Of a DNA stretch of 36,976 bases, positions 9,029-17,368 are shown piece by piece. The stretch spans positions 1 to 36,976 of the forward strand of contig JAAYKJ010000063.1 in NCBI GenBank assembly GCA_012522505.1, in the 5' to 3' direction. Below the pieces are notes generated by a model. It worked only from the letters and a program-made list of their open reading frames with translations, did not search any database and had not been told where the DNA came from. The stretch comes from Clostridiaceae bacterium. Its GTDB lineage: Bacteria; Bacillota; Clostridia; DSM-8532. Position 1 is the first letter of the stretch; each line of letters opens with the position of its first letter. The position numbers were made by a program, and so were the translations under genes.

Positions 9029-9083
9029 CATCTCTATGCTGCATTACGCCAATGTTTACTATTATTGCACATATATCTCTCAA
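9029..9083 (+). repeat. Dispersed repeat family 2, copy 1
   Basis: This 55-bp segment matches 29815-29870 in the opposite orientation at roughly 80% identity. Shared blocks are CATCTCTA, TGCATTACGC, AATGTTT and TATTGCACA, in the same order and spacing apart from one gap. It lies between the 51-aa gene and the sensor-kinase promoter and does not code. Confidence 0.65.
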
Positions 9084-9159
9084 ACTGGTCTTCGTAACAA
9101 TTATTGTCGATGCAAGAGCTATTGTGAAGAAGCCATATTTCTAGTATGATGGGTATGGT

Positions 9160-9189
9160 AACCTTGTTTGTTCTTGTGAAAACAAGGTT
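9160..9189. promoter_or_regulatory. Perfect inverted repeat at the sensor-kinase promoter (putative operator)
   Basis: AACCTTGTTT (9160-9169) and AAACAAGGTT (9180-9189) form a perfect 10-bp inverted repeat with a 10-bp spacer. It ends 6 bp before the -10 box. A third copy of the half-site, AAACAAGGTT, lies at 9010-9019. Position over the -35 region suggests a regulator-binding site; which regulator is unknown. Confidence 0.6.
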
Positions 9190-9201
9190 CGGGTATATAA
9201 T
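9174..9201 (+). promoter_or_regulatory. Candidate promoter of the two-component operon
   Basis: TTGTGA (9174-9179) and TATAAT (9196-9201) are separated by 16 bp, giving a start near 9208 and a leader of about 30 nt. The -35 lies inside the inverted repeat at 9160-9189. The weak -35 would fit an activated or repressed promoter. Confidence 0.5.
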
Positions 9202-9237
9202 TAAAATGTTGAGCCCCTTGGCTTTGGAGTGGGGTTT

Positions 9238-11007
9238 ATGAATCGATTTGTTAGAATGATAAAAAAACTGAAACTTAACAATTTCAGCATACGAACAAAA
9301 CTAATATTAATTTATTTGTTATGCGTGATTGTTCCGATCATTGTGTTCTCATGGGCTTTTTACAATTCTGTGACCAAAAGTGCTGAAAAAGAAAAACTAA
9401 TACTTTTCAATCAGGCGGTAGATCGCATTGGGAATGAAATTGAATCCAATGCAGTCAGCGCCATTGTCACATCCAACATTATTTACGCCGATTTGGATAT
9501 GTATAAACTATTAAACAGGGCATATCAGGATACACAGGAATACCTCGACATTTACTACACAAAGATGAAAGACATGTGGAGTAAAATCCTTCCATACAAT
9601 ACCAATATCACCATCCTCTCTTTGTATACCAATAATGAAACCGTCTTAAGATCAAATTATATCTATAAACTCGAGGAAAAGGCATCTGGGAACAACTGGT
9701 ACGATGAGTTCAACAAGAGGAATGTAGACGCTGCTTTTATCAATCATATCGATGAGGTGTCGGTGGGATATGTGGGCTCGAAGCTTGTTTCGTATGTACG
9801 TCGGCTGGATAATGTAAAAAGCAGGGATTATACCCATATACTCAGGATTACGTTCAGAGAGGATGCATTTGAAAAAGCGTTGCGCAGTGAGAGCCTGCCT
9901 GGCCATTTATATCTTGTTGATAAAAACAATCTGATCATTGCCCGTTCAGACAGGCGCGATACATACAGCAGATATGTACCCTTTGATCAGAGCCTTGTGG
10001 ATTCTGACCAGGAAGTTATAAGAAAGAATCTGCCAATGATGGATAACTGGCAGGTTATTTGTATCTTGGACAAGGATTTTATGAAGGCGGATTTTGTTTC
10101 GACGAAGAACCAGATCGTCCTGTTGATGCTGTTTGTAACCATTTTTGCCAGCGTAATCATCTGGTCCATTTCGGCTTCATTTTACAAACGAATCAACATT
10201 CTTGTTAAACACATGGAGAAGGTAGAAAAAGAAGAATATGAACCGATACCTGAAAGGAAGAAAGGGAACGATGAGATCGGTCAGTTGTTTCTGTCCCTGA
10301 ACAAGATGATAGCGAAGATAAAAATCCTGATCGAAAATGTATATAAGGCAAAAATCAGGGAGACACAACTGGAACTGATGAAAAAGCAATCAGAGCTTAA
10401 TGCCCTCCAGGTACAGGTAAATCCCCATTTCATGTTTAATGTTCTGGAAACCATCCGTGTGAAATCCTATATGAAAAATGAATTTGAAACCGCACGTATT
10501 ATCAAATATATGTCTAAAATATTTCGAAAGCTTTTGCAATGGGACGAAGACATGATTGCTTTGCGGGAAGAGCTTAAATTTATTCAAGAATATCTGGAAA
10601 TCCAACAATACCGTTATGAAGAAGAACTGGAGTTTGAAATTCTGGCAGATGACAGTCTTCTTGATTTAAAAATACCAAAAATGACGCTGCAGACACTCGT
10701 GGATAATGCCTGTGAGCATGGCTTTTCCGGATCGAAGGGAATGAAAGTTGTGAAGGTTACTGCGTCTGTAAAGGATCATCAGGTTGTCATGACGGTTTTT
10801 GATAATGGCATCGGTATGGACCAGGGCATGGTAAATAATATTGAAGAGTTTAATAGTAGGGGAATTGGAATTAAAAACGTAATCGGCAGATTAAATTTAT
10901 ACTTTGACGGGAATTATAGCTTCAAAGTTAACAGCAAACCAGGTGAATTTACAGAAATCGTACTAACACTGGAAATGCAGGAACTAAAGGAGAGAAGCAA
11001 TGTATAA
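9238..11007 (+). CDS. YesM-type sensor histidine kinase
   Basis: This membrane sensor of about 589 aa phosphorylates the response regulator encoded next. Visible parts are a first membrane segment (about 20-40), an extracytoplasmic sensing region, a second membrane segment (about 292-314), a HAMP linker, the His_kinase domain with phospho-acceptor His397 in NPHFMFN, and a HATPase domain with DNACEHGF (from 488) and DNGIGM (from 522). HFMFN is a slight variant of the more frequent HFLYN. GGAG 8 bp before the ATG at 9238 supports that start over the GTG at 9229. Genes of this type usually adjoin an ABC sugar importer and sense the same substrate, as the layout here suggests. Confidence 0.93.
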   Translation: MNRFVRMIKKLKLNNFSIRTKLILIYLLCVIVPIIVFSWAFYNSVTKSAEKEKLILFNQAVDRIGNEIESNAVSAIVTSNIIYADLDMYKLLNRAYQDTQEYLDIYYTKMKDMWSKILPYNTNITILSLYTNNETVLRSNYIYKLEEKASGNNWYDEFNKRNVDAAFINHIDEVSVGYVGSKLVSYVRRLDNVKSRDYTHILRITFREDAFEKALRSESLPGHLYLVDKNNLIIARSDRRDTYSRYVPFDQSLVDSDQEVIRKNLPMMDNWQVICILDKDFMKADFVSTKNQIVLLMLFVTIFASVIIWSISASFYKRINILVKHMEKVEKEEYEPIPERKKGNDEIGQLFLSLNKMIAKIKILIENVYKAKIRETQLELMKKQSELNALQVQVNPHFMFNVLETIRVKSYMKNEFETARIIKYMSKIFRKLLQWDEDMIALREELKFIQEYLEIQQYRYEEELEFEILADDSLLDLKIPKMTLQTLVDNACEHGFSGSKGMKVVKVTASVKDHQVVMTVFDNGIGMDQGMVNNIEEFNSRGIGIKNVIGRLNLYFDGNYSFKVNSKPGEFTEIVLTLEMQELKERSNV

Positions 11008-12547
11008 AGTTATTCTCGTAGATGATGAAAAGCAAATACTCGATGGCCTTAAAAAAATGATTAAATGGGCGGAGGTTGGGTTTGAAGTCTGTGCTACTGC
11101 CAGAAACGGAGAAGAGGCAATACCGTTGATCAGGGATCTAAATCCCGATCTGGTCCTTACAGATATCCGGATGCCGAAAATGGACGGTTTGATGCTTGTG
11201 GAATATGTGCGAAACAACATGTCCAAGGACATTGAATTTATTATATTAAGTGGGTACAGTGAATTTGAGTATGCTCGCAAAGCCGTACGGTTTCACGTAA
11301 AAGAATACATCCTTAAGCCAATCGATGAAGTATTGTTGTATGGAACCCTGGTTGATATCAAGACTATTCTGGAGGAAAAGGAGATACGCAAAAGCTTAAA
11401 GGTGAAATCCTATATCAACAGCATCATCAACGGGGACCTGTCGGGTAACAAGGAACTGGATCTTGAAAATGAAGAGGTATACGGCCTGAGATATGTCACC
11501 ATCGAAAGGCATTTGGACTTCCAACCATTTGCGTTAAGCTCTGAGAACCGTAAAAACGAAGATGTGTTTGCAGCTGTTTCAGAGAAAATCGGATCGGCCA
11601 ATATGCGGTTTATCCTGCGCCAGGACAGCAGCAGATGTCATATGGTTGTCGGACACAGTCTTCTACAAAGCTTTAATTATGACGTGAAGTATCTTGCCGA
11701 GAACCTGAAAAGCTATCTTTTGGTTGAAAAAGGGATTTCGGTGGATATATGCATTGGAAAAAAGGTAAAGGGTTTCCATAGCCTCCATCAGTCTATTCAA
11801 TCGATTTCATTATGCAAAAGCAAGCAGTTTTATTTACAGGAGCAGTCCATTATCTTTTATGACGATATTGAAGGGGAAACCTTTTGTAAAATTTACGAAG
11901 ACAGCGGGGATGTTGTTCGAATTATTACCGCATTCCGAAACAATGATATGGTAAAGCTGGTTAACGATATAGAGCAACTGGTCCGGCAGTTATGTAATGC
12001 TATGGTAGTTCCCGAAATAGCACTGATCCACCTTGACAGTATAATGGCATCCATCCTCCAGATCCTTTCAGAGAGGGTGGAAGACATCGGTGAGCTAGCT
12101 GAGAAATATTCCGAGTATAAAAAAGTGCAGGGAAAAACAAACATATACAGCCTTAAAAAACTGGTTACCGAGTTTTGCTTGTTATGCAACGAATTCTCTC
12201 TTCGGAAAACTGACAGAGGCAATATGGATATCGTTGAAAAGGTAGCGCAATACGTTGCGGACAATTACATGAAGCCTTTAAAAATCATTGATATAGCAGA
12301 GACTTTTTTCGTTAACCCCGCCTATTTGGGACAGCAGTTTATTAAAAAAAAGAAAGTATCACTGAATTATTATATCAACTCAATCCGGCTTGAAAAGTCA
12401 AAAGAGCTTCTATCCAATACAAACCTAAAGATATATGAAATCGCCGTCAAAATTGGTTTTGATGACCCAAATTATTTTTCCTCCAAATTTTTTGAATATA
12501 CCGGGAAATCACCTTCAGAATTTAGGAATTCAGTATTGCCAAGATAA
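11000..12547 (+). CDS. YesN-type response regulator, AraC family
   Basis: This 515-aa regulator has a receiver domain at 1-120 with acidic residues Asp8/Asp9, phospho-acceptor Asp55 (LTDIRMPKMDG) and a conserved Lys in LKPI. A long variable middle region follows. Two AraC-type helix-turn-helix motifs occupy about the last 100 residues, including the IAVKIGFDDPNYFSSKF signature. It overlaps the kinase gene by 8 bp, so the pair is co-translated. By family precedent it would activate the transporter genes downstream, starting at 12884. No terminator is seen between it and that gene, but the 336-bp gap suggests a separate promoter there. Confidence 0.94.
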   Translation: MYKVILVDDEKQILDGLKKMIKWAEVGFEVCATARNGEEAIPLIRDLNPDLVLTDIRMPKMDGLMLVEYVRNNMSKDIEFIILSGYSEFEYARKAVRFHVKEYILKPIDEVLLYGTLVDIKTILEEKEIRKSLKVKSYINSIINGDLSGNKELDLENEEVYGLRYVTIERHLDFQPFALSSENRKNEDVFAAVSEKIGSANMRFILRQDSSRCHMVVGHSLLQSFNYDVKYLAENLKSYLLVEKGISVDICIGKKVKGFHSLHQSIQSISLCKSKQFYLQEQSIIFYDDIEGETFCKIYEDSGDVVRIITAFRNNDMVKLVNDIEQLVRQLCNAMVVPEIALIHLDSIMASILQILSERVEDIGELAEKYSEYKKVQGKTNIYSLKKLVTEFCLLCNEFSLRKTDRGNMDIVEKVAQYVADNYMKPLKIIDIAETFFVNPAYLGQQFIKKKKVSLNYYINSIRLEKSKELLSNTNLKIYEIAVKIGFDDPNYFSSKFFEYTGKSPSEFRNSVLPR

Positions 12548-12883
12548 GATATTTCTAAAAGATAAATGCATCCAAGAGCACTGATGTACCGTAACATCCA
12601 TAGCTCCAACATTTTTTACCTTGCAGAGAAATAAATAAAAGCTTGTACATCATAAAAAAAAGAGATCGCGATCATCACAGGCTAATGGCATACCATCCTG
12701 AACTGATGTGGGGATATTTGGTGATTGTGCATATAAATTAACGATGGGGTATAACAAATTTAGAACTAATAGATAAAAACAATAGAAATCAAAGAAAATA
12801 CTATAATTTTTATAGGGCAGTACTTATCCCAGTTTAATTATAATAAAATTATCCAAATGCATTATTTATGAGGAGGTTGTAAA
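12548..12883 (+). other. Intergenic region upstream of the solute-binding protein gene
   Basis: The 336-bp gap is A/T-rich and has no ORF with a ribosome-binding site. TATAAT-like boxes occur at 12802 and 12839, but neither has a good -35. That would fit a promoter needing the AraC-type regulator. A 10-bp palindrome GATCGCGATC sits at 12664-12673. No intrinsic terminator was recognised. Confidence 0.4.
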
Positions 12884-14572
12884 ATGAAATTGCCAAAAAC
12901 GTGCACACTACTGGTTGCAGTGATGATTACTGTAATGCTCCTGTTTACAGGATGCGCAGTTCCTGGCACCGGTCCTGCAGCTGATCCCACAAAGGCACCT
13001 ACTACTCAGCCGACAGATAACCAACCCGCAAAACCAGAACCAATCACGTTTACCATGTTCTCAGGTGACCAGTCCCAGGCTCCTGCCGAGGACAATCCTG
13101 TTGTTCAAAAGATCAGGGAACTTACAGGTGTTACCATTGAGTTTGAGTTTCTGGTAGGCGACCTGTTCCAAAAAATGGGCGTTATTATTGCATCGGGTGA
13201 TTATCCCGATTTGATGAATCCAAGCCAGGCTCGAGCAACAGCTATGGAAGCTGGAGTATTCATGCCTCTCGATGACCTTATCCCGAAATATCCTAATATA
13301 GCCAAGCATTATGCACCCTATATGAAGAAGCTAAGAGCTGCCAGTGGTGAGGCTGGCGTTATTTACCTGCTTGACAATTATGGTGCATATTACGGCGATT
13401 GGTTCCCTACATACCAGAATGGACCGTCTTTCTGGATTCAGAAAGATGTACTTGCAGACGCAGGATATCCAAATCCAAAGACACTGGATGAATATTTCAC
13501 GCTTATCGAAAACTATGTGAAGAAGTATCCAACGATCGACGGACAACCCACCTTGGGCTTTGAAGTTCTGTCTTACGACTGGCGTTCGTTCTGCTTGAAA
13601 AACCCTGCTCAGCATCTTGTTGGATGTCCCAACGATGGTGACGTAGTGGTAGACAAGGAAACATACGTAGCTGATCTGTACCAGAACAAAGATTATGCAA
13701 AGACTTATTACAAGAAATTAAATGAGATGTATCACAAAGGTATCATCTCTGCTGAGACCTTTACCCAAAACTACGACCAATACCTGGCCAAAATTTCTCA
13801 GGGCCGTGTTGTTGCAATGTTCGACCAATACTGGAATTTCGAAAGTGCAGAAAAGGTTCTGACACAGGAAGAGAAATACAACCGGACCTATGTACCTGTT
13901 GAAATCACTTATCCAGGCTATAAGGGCTGGTACCTGGAAAAGCCCACCTTTACCGGTGGCAATGGTATGGGCCTCACAACAAAATGTAAGGATCCTGAAA
14001 GGGCCATGGCATACATTGATGCATTGCTGACAGAAGACATGCAGAAACTGATGCAATGGGGCATTGAAGGGGAGCATTACCATGTTGGCAGCGACGGTTT
14101 GTTCTATCGTACGGAAGAACAGCGTGCGAATGCTCGTGATAAGACTTGGGTACTGAACAATATGGCTGACGAGCTTTGGAACCAGTTCCCGAAATTCCAG
14201 GGGATATTCTCTGACGGTAACTGGTGCAGCCCTGGCGAACAACCGGGCGAATTGTTGGCACAGCAATCCAAATATGATCAGGGTTTCCTCGAGAAATATG
14301 GATTCAAGCTTACAACAGAGTTCCTCTCTCCGCCTCCTGATTCACCAGACTATTACCCTGTATGGGGTTATACAGTTCCGGATGGCTCTGATGCAAAATT
14401 AGCAATAGACAAAATTACCGAGCTGGAAAATACACGTTTACCCAAGATTATTATTTCCGATGCTAACGAGTTTGATGCAAAATGGGATGCTTATCAGGCA
14501 GAGCTTGAAAATTCAGGCTATGAAGCTTATCTCGATTTTGTTAATGAAGAAATTCAAAAGAGAATGAAATAA
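12884..14572 (+). CDS. ABC transporter extracellular solute-binding lipoprotein (LplA-like)
   Basis: This 562-aa protein is the surface receptor of an oligosaccharide importer. A lipoprotein signal peptide is clear: positive start, hydrophobic stretch and lipobox LFTGC with Cys24 as the lipidated residue. A Pro/Thr-rich linker (about 27-48) follows, then a large family-1-type binding domain of the long LplA/YtcQ kind. AGGAGG precedes the ATG. A strong terminator follows the gene, yet the two permease genes lie beyond it. That arrangement often lets the receptor be made in excess over the permeases. The exact sugar cannot be read from the sequence; no glycoside hydrolase is nearby. Confidence 0.93.
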   Translation: MKLPKTCTLLVAVMITVMLLFTGCAVPGTGPAADPTKAPTTQPTDNQPAKPEPITFTMFSGDQSQAPAEDNPVVQKIRELTGVTIEFEFLVGDLFQKMGVIIASGDYPDLMNPSQARATAMEAGVFMPLDDLIPKYPNIAKHYAPYMKKLRAASGEAGVIYLLDNYGAYYGDWFPTYQNGPSFWIQKDVLADAGYPNPKTLDEYFTLIENYVKKYPTIDGQPTLGFEVLSYDWRSFCLKNPAQHLVGCPNDGDVVVDKETYVADLYQNKDYAKTYYKKLNEMYHKGIISAETFTQNYDQYLAKISQGRVVAMFDQYWNFESAEKVLTQEEKYNRTYVPVEITYPGYKGWYLEKPTFTGGNGMGLTTKCKDPERAMAYIDALLTEDMQKLMQWGIEGEHYHVGSDGLFYRTEEQRANARDKTWVLNNMADELWNQFPKFQGIFSDGNWCSPGEQPGELLAQQSKYDQGFLEKYGFKLTTEFLSPPPDSPDYYPVWGYTVPDGSDAKLAIDKITELENTRLPKIIISDANEFDAKWDAYQAELENSGYEAYLDFVNEEIQKRMK

Positions 14573-14590
14573 AATCGATGGAATTACAGT

Positions 14591-14625
14591 GGATACACGG
14601 GTTCGATCCCGTGTATCCCATTTTT
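14591..14625 (+). terminator. Terminator after the solute-binding protein gene
   Basis: GGATACACGGG (14591-14601) and CCCGTGTATCC (14608-14618) form a perfect 11-bp stem with loop TTCGAT, followed by CATTTTT. It lies 19 bp after the stop and inside the apparent transporter operon. Confidence 0.92.
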
Positions 14626-14754
14626 CAAGAATGCATGTAATGGAAACGAAGCGAGAAGAGGCCACTAAGCATGTGGTGCAGAATTCGCAGAAGAATTGTT
14701 GAATGAGATTTCCTCAGAGAATATCCGAATAGGCTATGAAGAGAGACAGGGTTC

Positions 14755-14788
14755 AAATTCAACTAAACGAATAGGTTTAGCTGAATTT
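14755..14788. repeat. Long inverted repeat between receptor and permease genes
   Basis: AAATTCAACTAAAC (14755-14768) and GTTTAGCTGAATTT (14775-14788) pair over 14 bp with one mismatch and a 6-nt loop. No T-run follows, so it is not a normal terminator. The rest of 14626-14975 has no gene with a start signal. Confidence 0.55.
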
Positions 14789-14975
14789 AGGTAATGTATG
14801 TTGCTGGAAGCAAATAACGGATGGTAACAGTCCTTTATGCTCCTAAAACCCCGTGCTCTAAAGGCCACAAATTGAAGAAGTATCATCTGATAAAATGCTC
14901 ATGGCGTATAGCATATTATGCAAGCAAAATACCCAAAACACAGGAATGCACTACACGGCTCGACCCGTATAACAA

Positions 14976-15028
14976 GGTGCCTTCAGCACCCGCGTTTTAG
15001 CGCTCAATTCGTGCAAACGCTCATTGAA
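14976..15028 (+). repeat. Dispersed repeat family 1, copy A
   Basis: This segment carries a GGTGC/GCACC hairpin, then CCCGCGTTTTAGCGC, TCAATTCGTGCAAACGC and TCATTGAA. It aligns with three other intergenic copies (18844-18893 and 23011-23058 on the minus strand, 35401-35456 on the plus strand). It ends about 140 bp before the permease gene. Confidence 0.75.
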
Positions 15029-15038
15029 GTGAGAGAGC

Positions 15039-15102
15039 AATGTGTTTCGCCGAACGGCAGCTTTCTGAAAGGCTGGTTCATACAGAAGCGGAGGAACACA
15101 TT
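15039..15102 (+). other. Structured leader element ahead of the permease genes
   Basis: AATGTGTT (15039-15046) pairs perfectly with AACACATT (15095-15102). The pairing extends inward to about 14 bp with one mismatch and one wobble. A CTTT-CTG-AAAG mini-hairpin lies inside. The element directly follows repeat copy A and ends 67 bp before the permease start. It could be part of a larger repeat unit or an RNA structure; its function is unknown. Confidence 0.45.
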
Positions 15103-15169
15103 TAAATAATCAGGATTCGGCCCTGATATCACTGCCTTTAAAGACAAATGTATATATGGAGGAAGAAAT

Positions 15170-16138
15170 ATGGCGACATCCAATCATACAAGTTCAGTGG
15201 TGAGGAAAAGCAGTGCCTCAGGCGGTTTTAAAGAGACGATTCGGCTTTTGGGAAAACAAAGGTCGTTGCTTTTCATGTCCATACCTGTTATTGTCTATGT
15301 TTTTATTTTCAACTATACACCCTTATGGGGGCTGACAATGGCGTTTCAGAACTTCAAGCCGGGGAAAACCTTCTGGCAACAGGAATGGGTTGGCTTAAAA
15401 CAATTTGAAAGACTGTTTACCGACCAAAGGTTTCTCCGCGTTATCCGTAACACCATTGTGATGAGCTCCATGAATCTATTTATCGGTACGGCTGTAGCGA
15501 TAATTTTTGCACTTCTTCTCAATGAAATAAAGCATACGGGGTACAAAAGGGTAGTGCAGTCCATATCATATCTTCCCCACTTTCTGTCGTGGATTATTGT
15601 TACAGGGCTGGTGGCCAATTTTCTTTCCACGGATGATGGTATTGTGAATAATTTTCTATTGTCATTGGGGATTGTTGACAAACCCATTTTGTTTTTAGGA
15701 GAACCAAAGCTGTTCTGGTGGGTTGTGAACGGAGCCCATATATGGAAGGAGACGGGATGGAACTCCATTATATACCTGGCTGCCATTTCAGGAATATCAC
15801 CCGAGCTATATGAAGCAGCATATATGGATGGTGCAAACCGGTTTCAAAACATGATCTACATCACACTGCCCGGAATTAAATCAACCTTTGTGATCTTGAT
15901 GATCATGAACCTTGGTTTTATTCTCAACGCAGGTTTTGAAGTGCAATATTTGCTTGGTAATGGTATTGTTTCCGATGTTTCTGAAACGATTGATATTTTT
16001 GTATTGAAATATGGAATTGCATCCAACAACTTTTCATTTGCAACAGCAGCAGGTATGTTCAAGTCGGTTGTCAGCATTATAATGATTACTGTTGCGAATT
16101 TCGCAGCTGGGAAACTGGGCGAAGAAAAACTATTTTAA
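15170..16138 (+). CDS. ABC transporter permease, LplB-like (CUT1 family)
   Basis: This 322-aa membrane protein is the first permease half of the oligosaccharide importer. It has about six hydrophobic segments, the first at about 37-55 in a SIPVIVYVFIFNYTP context typical of LplB/YteP proteins. The EAA loop that contacts the ATPase is EAAYMDGANRFQNMIYITLP, at about 215-234. AGGAGG-like GGAGGAAG precedes the ATG. It is followed by the second permease 14 bp later. No ATPase gene is present, so a shared MsmK-type ATPase encoded elsewhere is expected. Confidence 0.94.
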   Translation: MATSNHTSSVVRKSSASGGFKETIRLLGKQRSLLFMSIPVIVYVFIFNYTPLWGLTMAFQNFKPGKTFWQQEWVGLKQFERLFTDQRFLRVIRNTIVMSSMNLFIGTAVAIIFALLLNEIKHTGYKRVVQSISYLPHFLSWIIVTGLVANFLSTDDGIVNNFLLSLGIVDKPILFLGEPKLFWWVVNGAHIWKETGWNSIIYLAAISGISPELYEAAYMDGANRFQNMIYITLPGIKSTFVILMIMNLGFILNAGFEVQYLLGNGIVSDVSETIDIFVLKYGIASNNFSFATAAGMFKSVVSIIMITVANFAAGKLGEEKLF

Positions 16139-16152
16139 GGAGGTGTTTGGAA

Positions 16153-17061
16153 TTGGCAAAAGCAAAGGATATTAAGCAAAACAACGTGGCTAGCAATATT
16201 TTTGATATTGCAAATTACTTTTTTATGTTTATAGTGGTTTTTGTAATGCTGTACCCATTCTGGAACACCATTGTAATTTCTTTTAACGACGCAATGGACA
16301 GTATAAAGGGCGGGCTCTGGTTCTGGCCTCGTAAACCCACCTTTTTCAATTATAAAACCCTGTTTCAGACGAGAAACCTGATTGATGCTTTCTGGGTATC
16401 CGTATCAAAAACCGTGATAGTAACCGTGCTGAATGTTTTTTGTTCGGCCATGGCGGCCTATATCCTCAGCCGTAAAGAATTTGTCCTTAGAAATTTTATG
16501 ACCAAGTTTATTGTTGCTACAATGTATGTCAACGCTGGGTTGATTCCCCAATACTTCCTTTACCGTAGCCTGGGGCTTATCAATAACTATTTGGTATACA
16601 TTATACCAGTAATGCTTGGAGCCTTTAATGTTATGGTCATTCGTACCTTTATTCATGAATTACCTGAAAGCTTGGCGGAATCTGCAAAAATTGATGGTGC
16701 CGGGGAGTTTAGGATTTTTATACAGATTATCATACCGTTATGTAAACCCGTCCTTGCAACGATTGCACTATGGGTAGCGGTTGGTACCTGGAACGCTTGG
16801 TTTGACACTTTTATTTTTGCTTCTTCAAAACAAAAGCTCAGTACATTGCAATATGAGATGATGAAGCTTTTATCCTCTTCGATGGTTCAAACCAGGGCCG
16901 TAGATCCAAACCTGAAAGCCCATGGTTCAAGCAACATCATCACACCCAATTCGATAAGGGCAGCCATCACCATTGTTGCTTCAGCTCCGATTATTGTATC
17001 TTATCCATTCCTGCAGAAATATTTCGTACAAGGGCTGCACCTTGGCGGTGTTAAGGGGTAG
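16153..17061 (+). CDS. ABC transporter permease, LplC/YtcP-like (CUT1 family)
   Basis: This is the second permease half, about 302 aa with six hydrophobic segments. The EAA-type loop begins at Glu176 (ESAKIDGAGEFRIFIQIIIP). The C-terminus ends in YFVQGLHLGGVKG, which is characteristic of this subfamily. A TTG at 16153 is chosen because AAGGAGGTG lies about 9 bp before it. The alternative TTG at 16147 would touch the ribosome-binding site. It forms the membrane channel with the preceding permease. A perfect hairpin about 75 bp after the stop ends the operon. Confidence 0.93.
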   Translation: MAKAKDIKQNNVASNIFDIANYFFMFIVVFVMLYPFWNTIVISFNDAMDSIKGGLWFWPRKPTFFNYKTLFQTRNLIDAFWVSVSKTVIVTVLNVFCSAMAAYILSRKEFVLRNFMTKFIVATMYVNAGLIPQYFLYRSLGLINNYLVYIIPVMLGAFNVMVIRTFIHELPESLAESAKIDGAGEFRIFIQIIIPLCKPVLATIALWVAVGTWNAWFDTFIFASSKQKLSTLQYEMMKLLSSSMVQTRAVDPNLKAHGSSNIITPNSIRAAITIVASAPIIVSYPFLQKYFVQGLHLGGVKG

Positions 17062-17135
17062 AATATGAATTGCGCTACGGCTTAAACAATTAAGGGAAAG
17101 AAGCTCTCCACCCCCCTGAACGAGAGAAGATTTCA

Positions 17136-17171
17136 AAAACAGGTGTACAGCCGAAACTGTACACCTGTTTT
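17136..17171. terminator. Bidirectional terminator
   Basis: A perfect 15-bp stem, AAAACAGGTGTACAG with CTGTACACCTGTTTT, surrounds loop CCGAAA. T-runs occur on both strands, so it can end the permease operon (plus) and the minus-strand transcripts from 17369 or from the promoter at 17279-17307. Confidence 0.92.
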
Positions 17172-17175
17172 GCTG

Positions 17176-17208
17176 CTAAAGGGCAGCCACCTCCATTACA
17201 ATCTTCAC
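17176..17208 (-). CDS. Very short ORF with a strong ribosome-binding site (10 codons)
   Basis: On the minus strand AAAGGAG (17223-17217) lies 8 bp before a GTG that opens a 10-codon frame reading MKIVMEVAAL. It ends five bases before the bidirectional terminator stem and follows a well-placed promoter at 17279-17307. A 34-codon in-frame extension beginning at an ATG inside the -10 region is possible but lacks a ribosome-binding site. Coding is uncertain: it may be a peptide, a leader or part of a small RNA. Confidence 0.3.
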   Translation of the reverse strand: MKIVMEVAAL

Positions 17209-17278
17209 GTAGATCACTCCTTTCTTTATAGACGTCGGCTTCCGGATGCCGCTTGCACGAAGAACTTCATGCATCTTC

Positions 17279-17307
17279 ATTATATCTGTCAGTCATGACT
17301 GCTTCAA
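17279..17307 (-). promoter_or_regulatory. Minus-strand promoter in the gap after the M14 peptidase
   Basis: Read on the minus strand, TTGAAG (17307-17302), a 17-bp spacer and a consensus TATAAT (17284-17279) form a good sigma-A promoter. It points away from the peptidase gene towards the terminator at 17136-17171, implying a transcript of roughly 130-150 nt. Confidence 0.55.
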
Positions 17308-17368
17308 CCTACTCTTTCACTATAACTGTTTTCTCCTTGCAAGAGAGGAGAAACTCAATTGTTTTGGT

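Noticed and set aside
14591-14625. GGGTTCGATCCC resembling the T-arm of a tRNA
   Set aside because: The 55 bases upstream belong to the end of the lipoprotein gene and form no D or anticodon arm. The long stem with a T-run is a terminator.
14680-14792. Frame reading AEFAEELLNEISSENIRIGY as a gene remnant
   Set aside because: It has no start codon in frame and overlaps the inverted repeat. Resemblance to a real protein could not be shown by eye.
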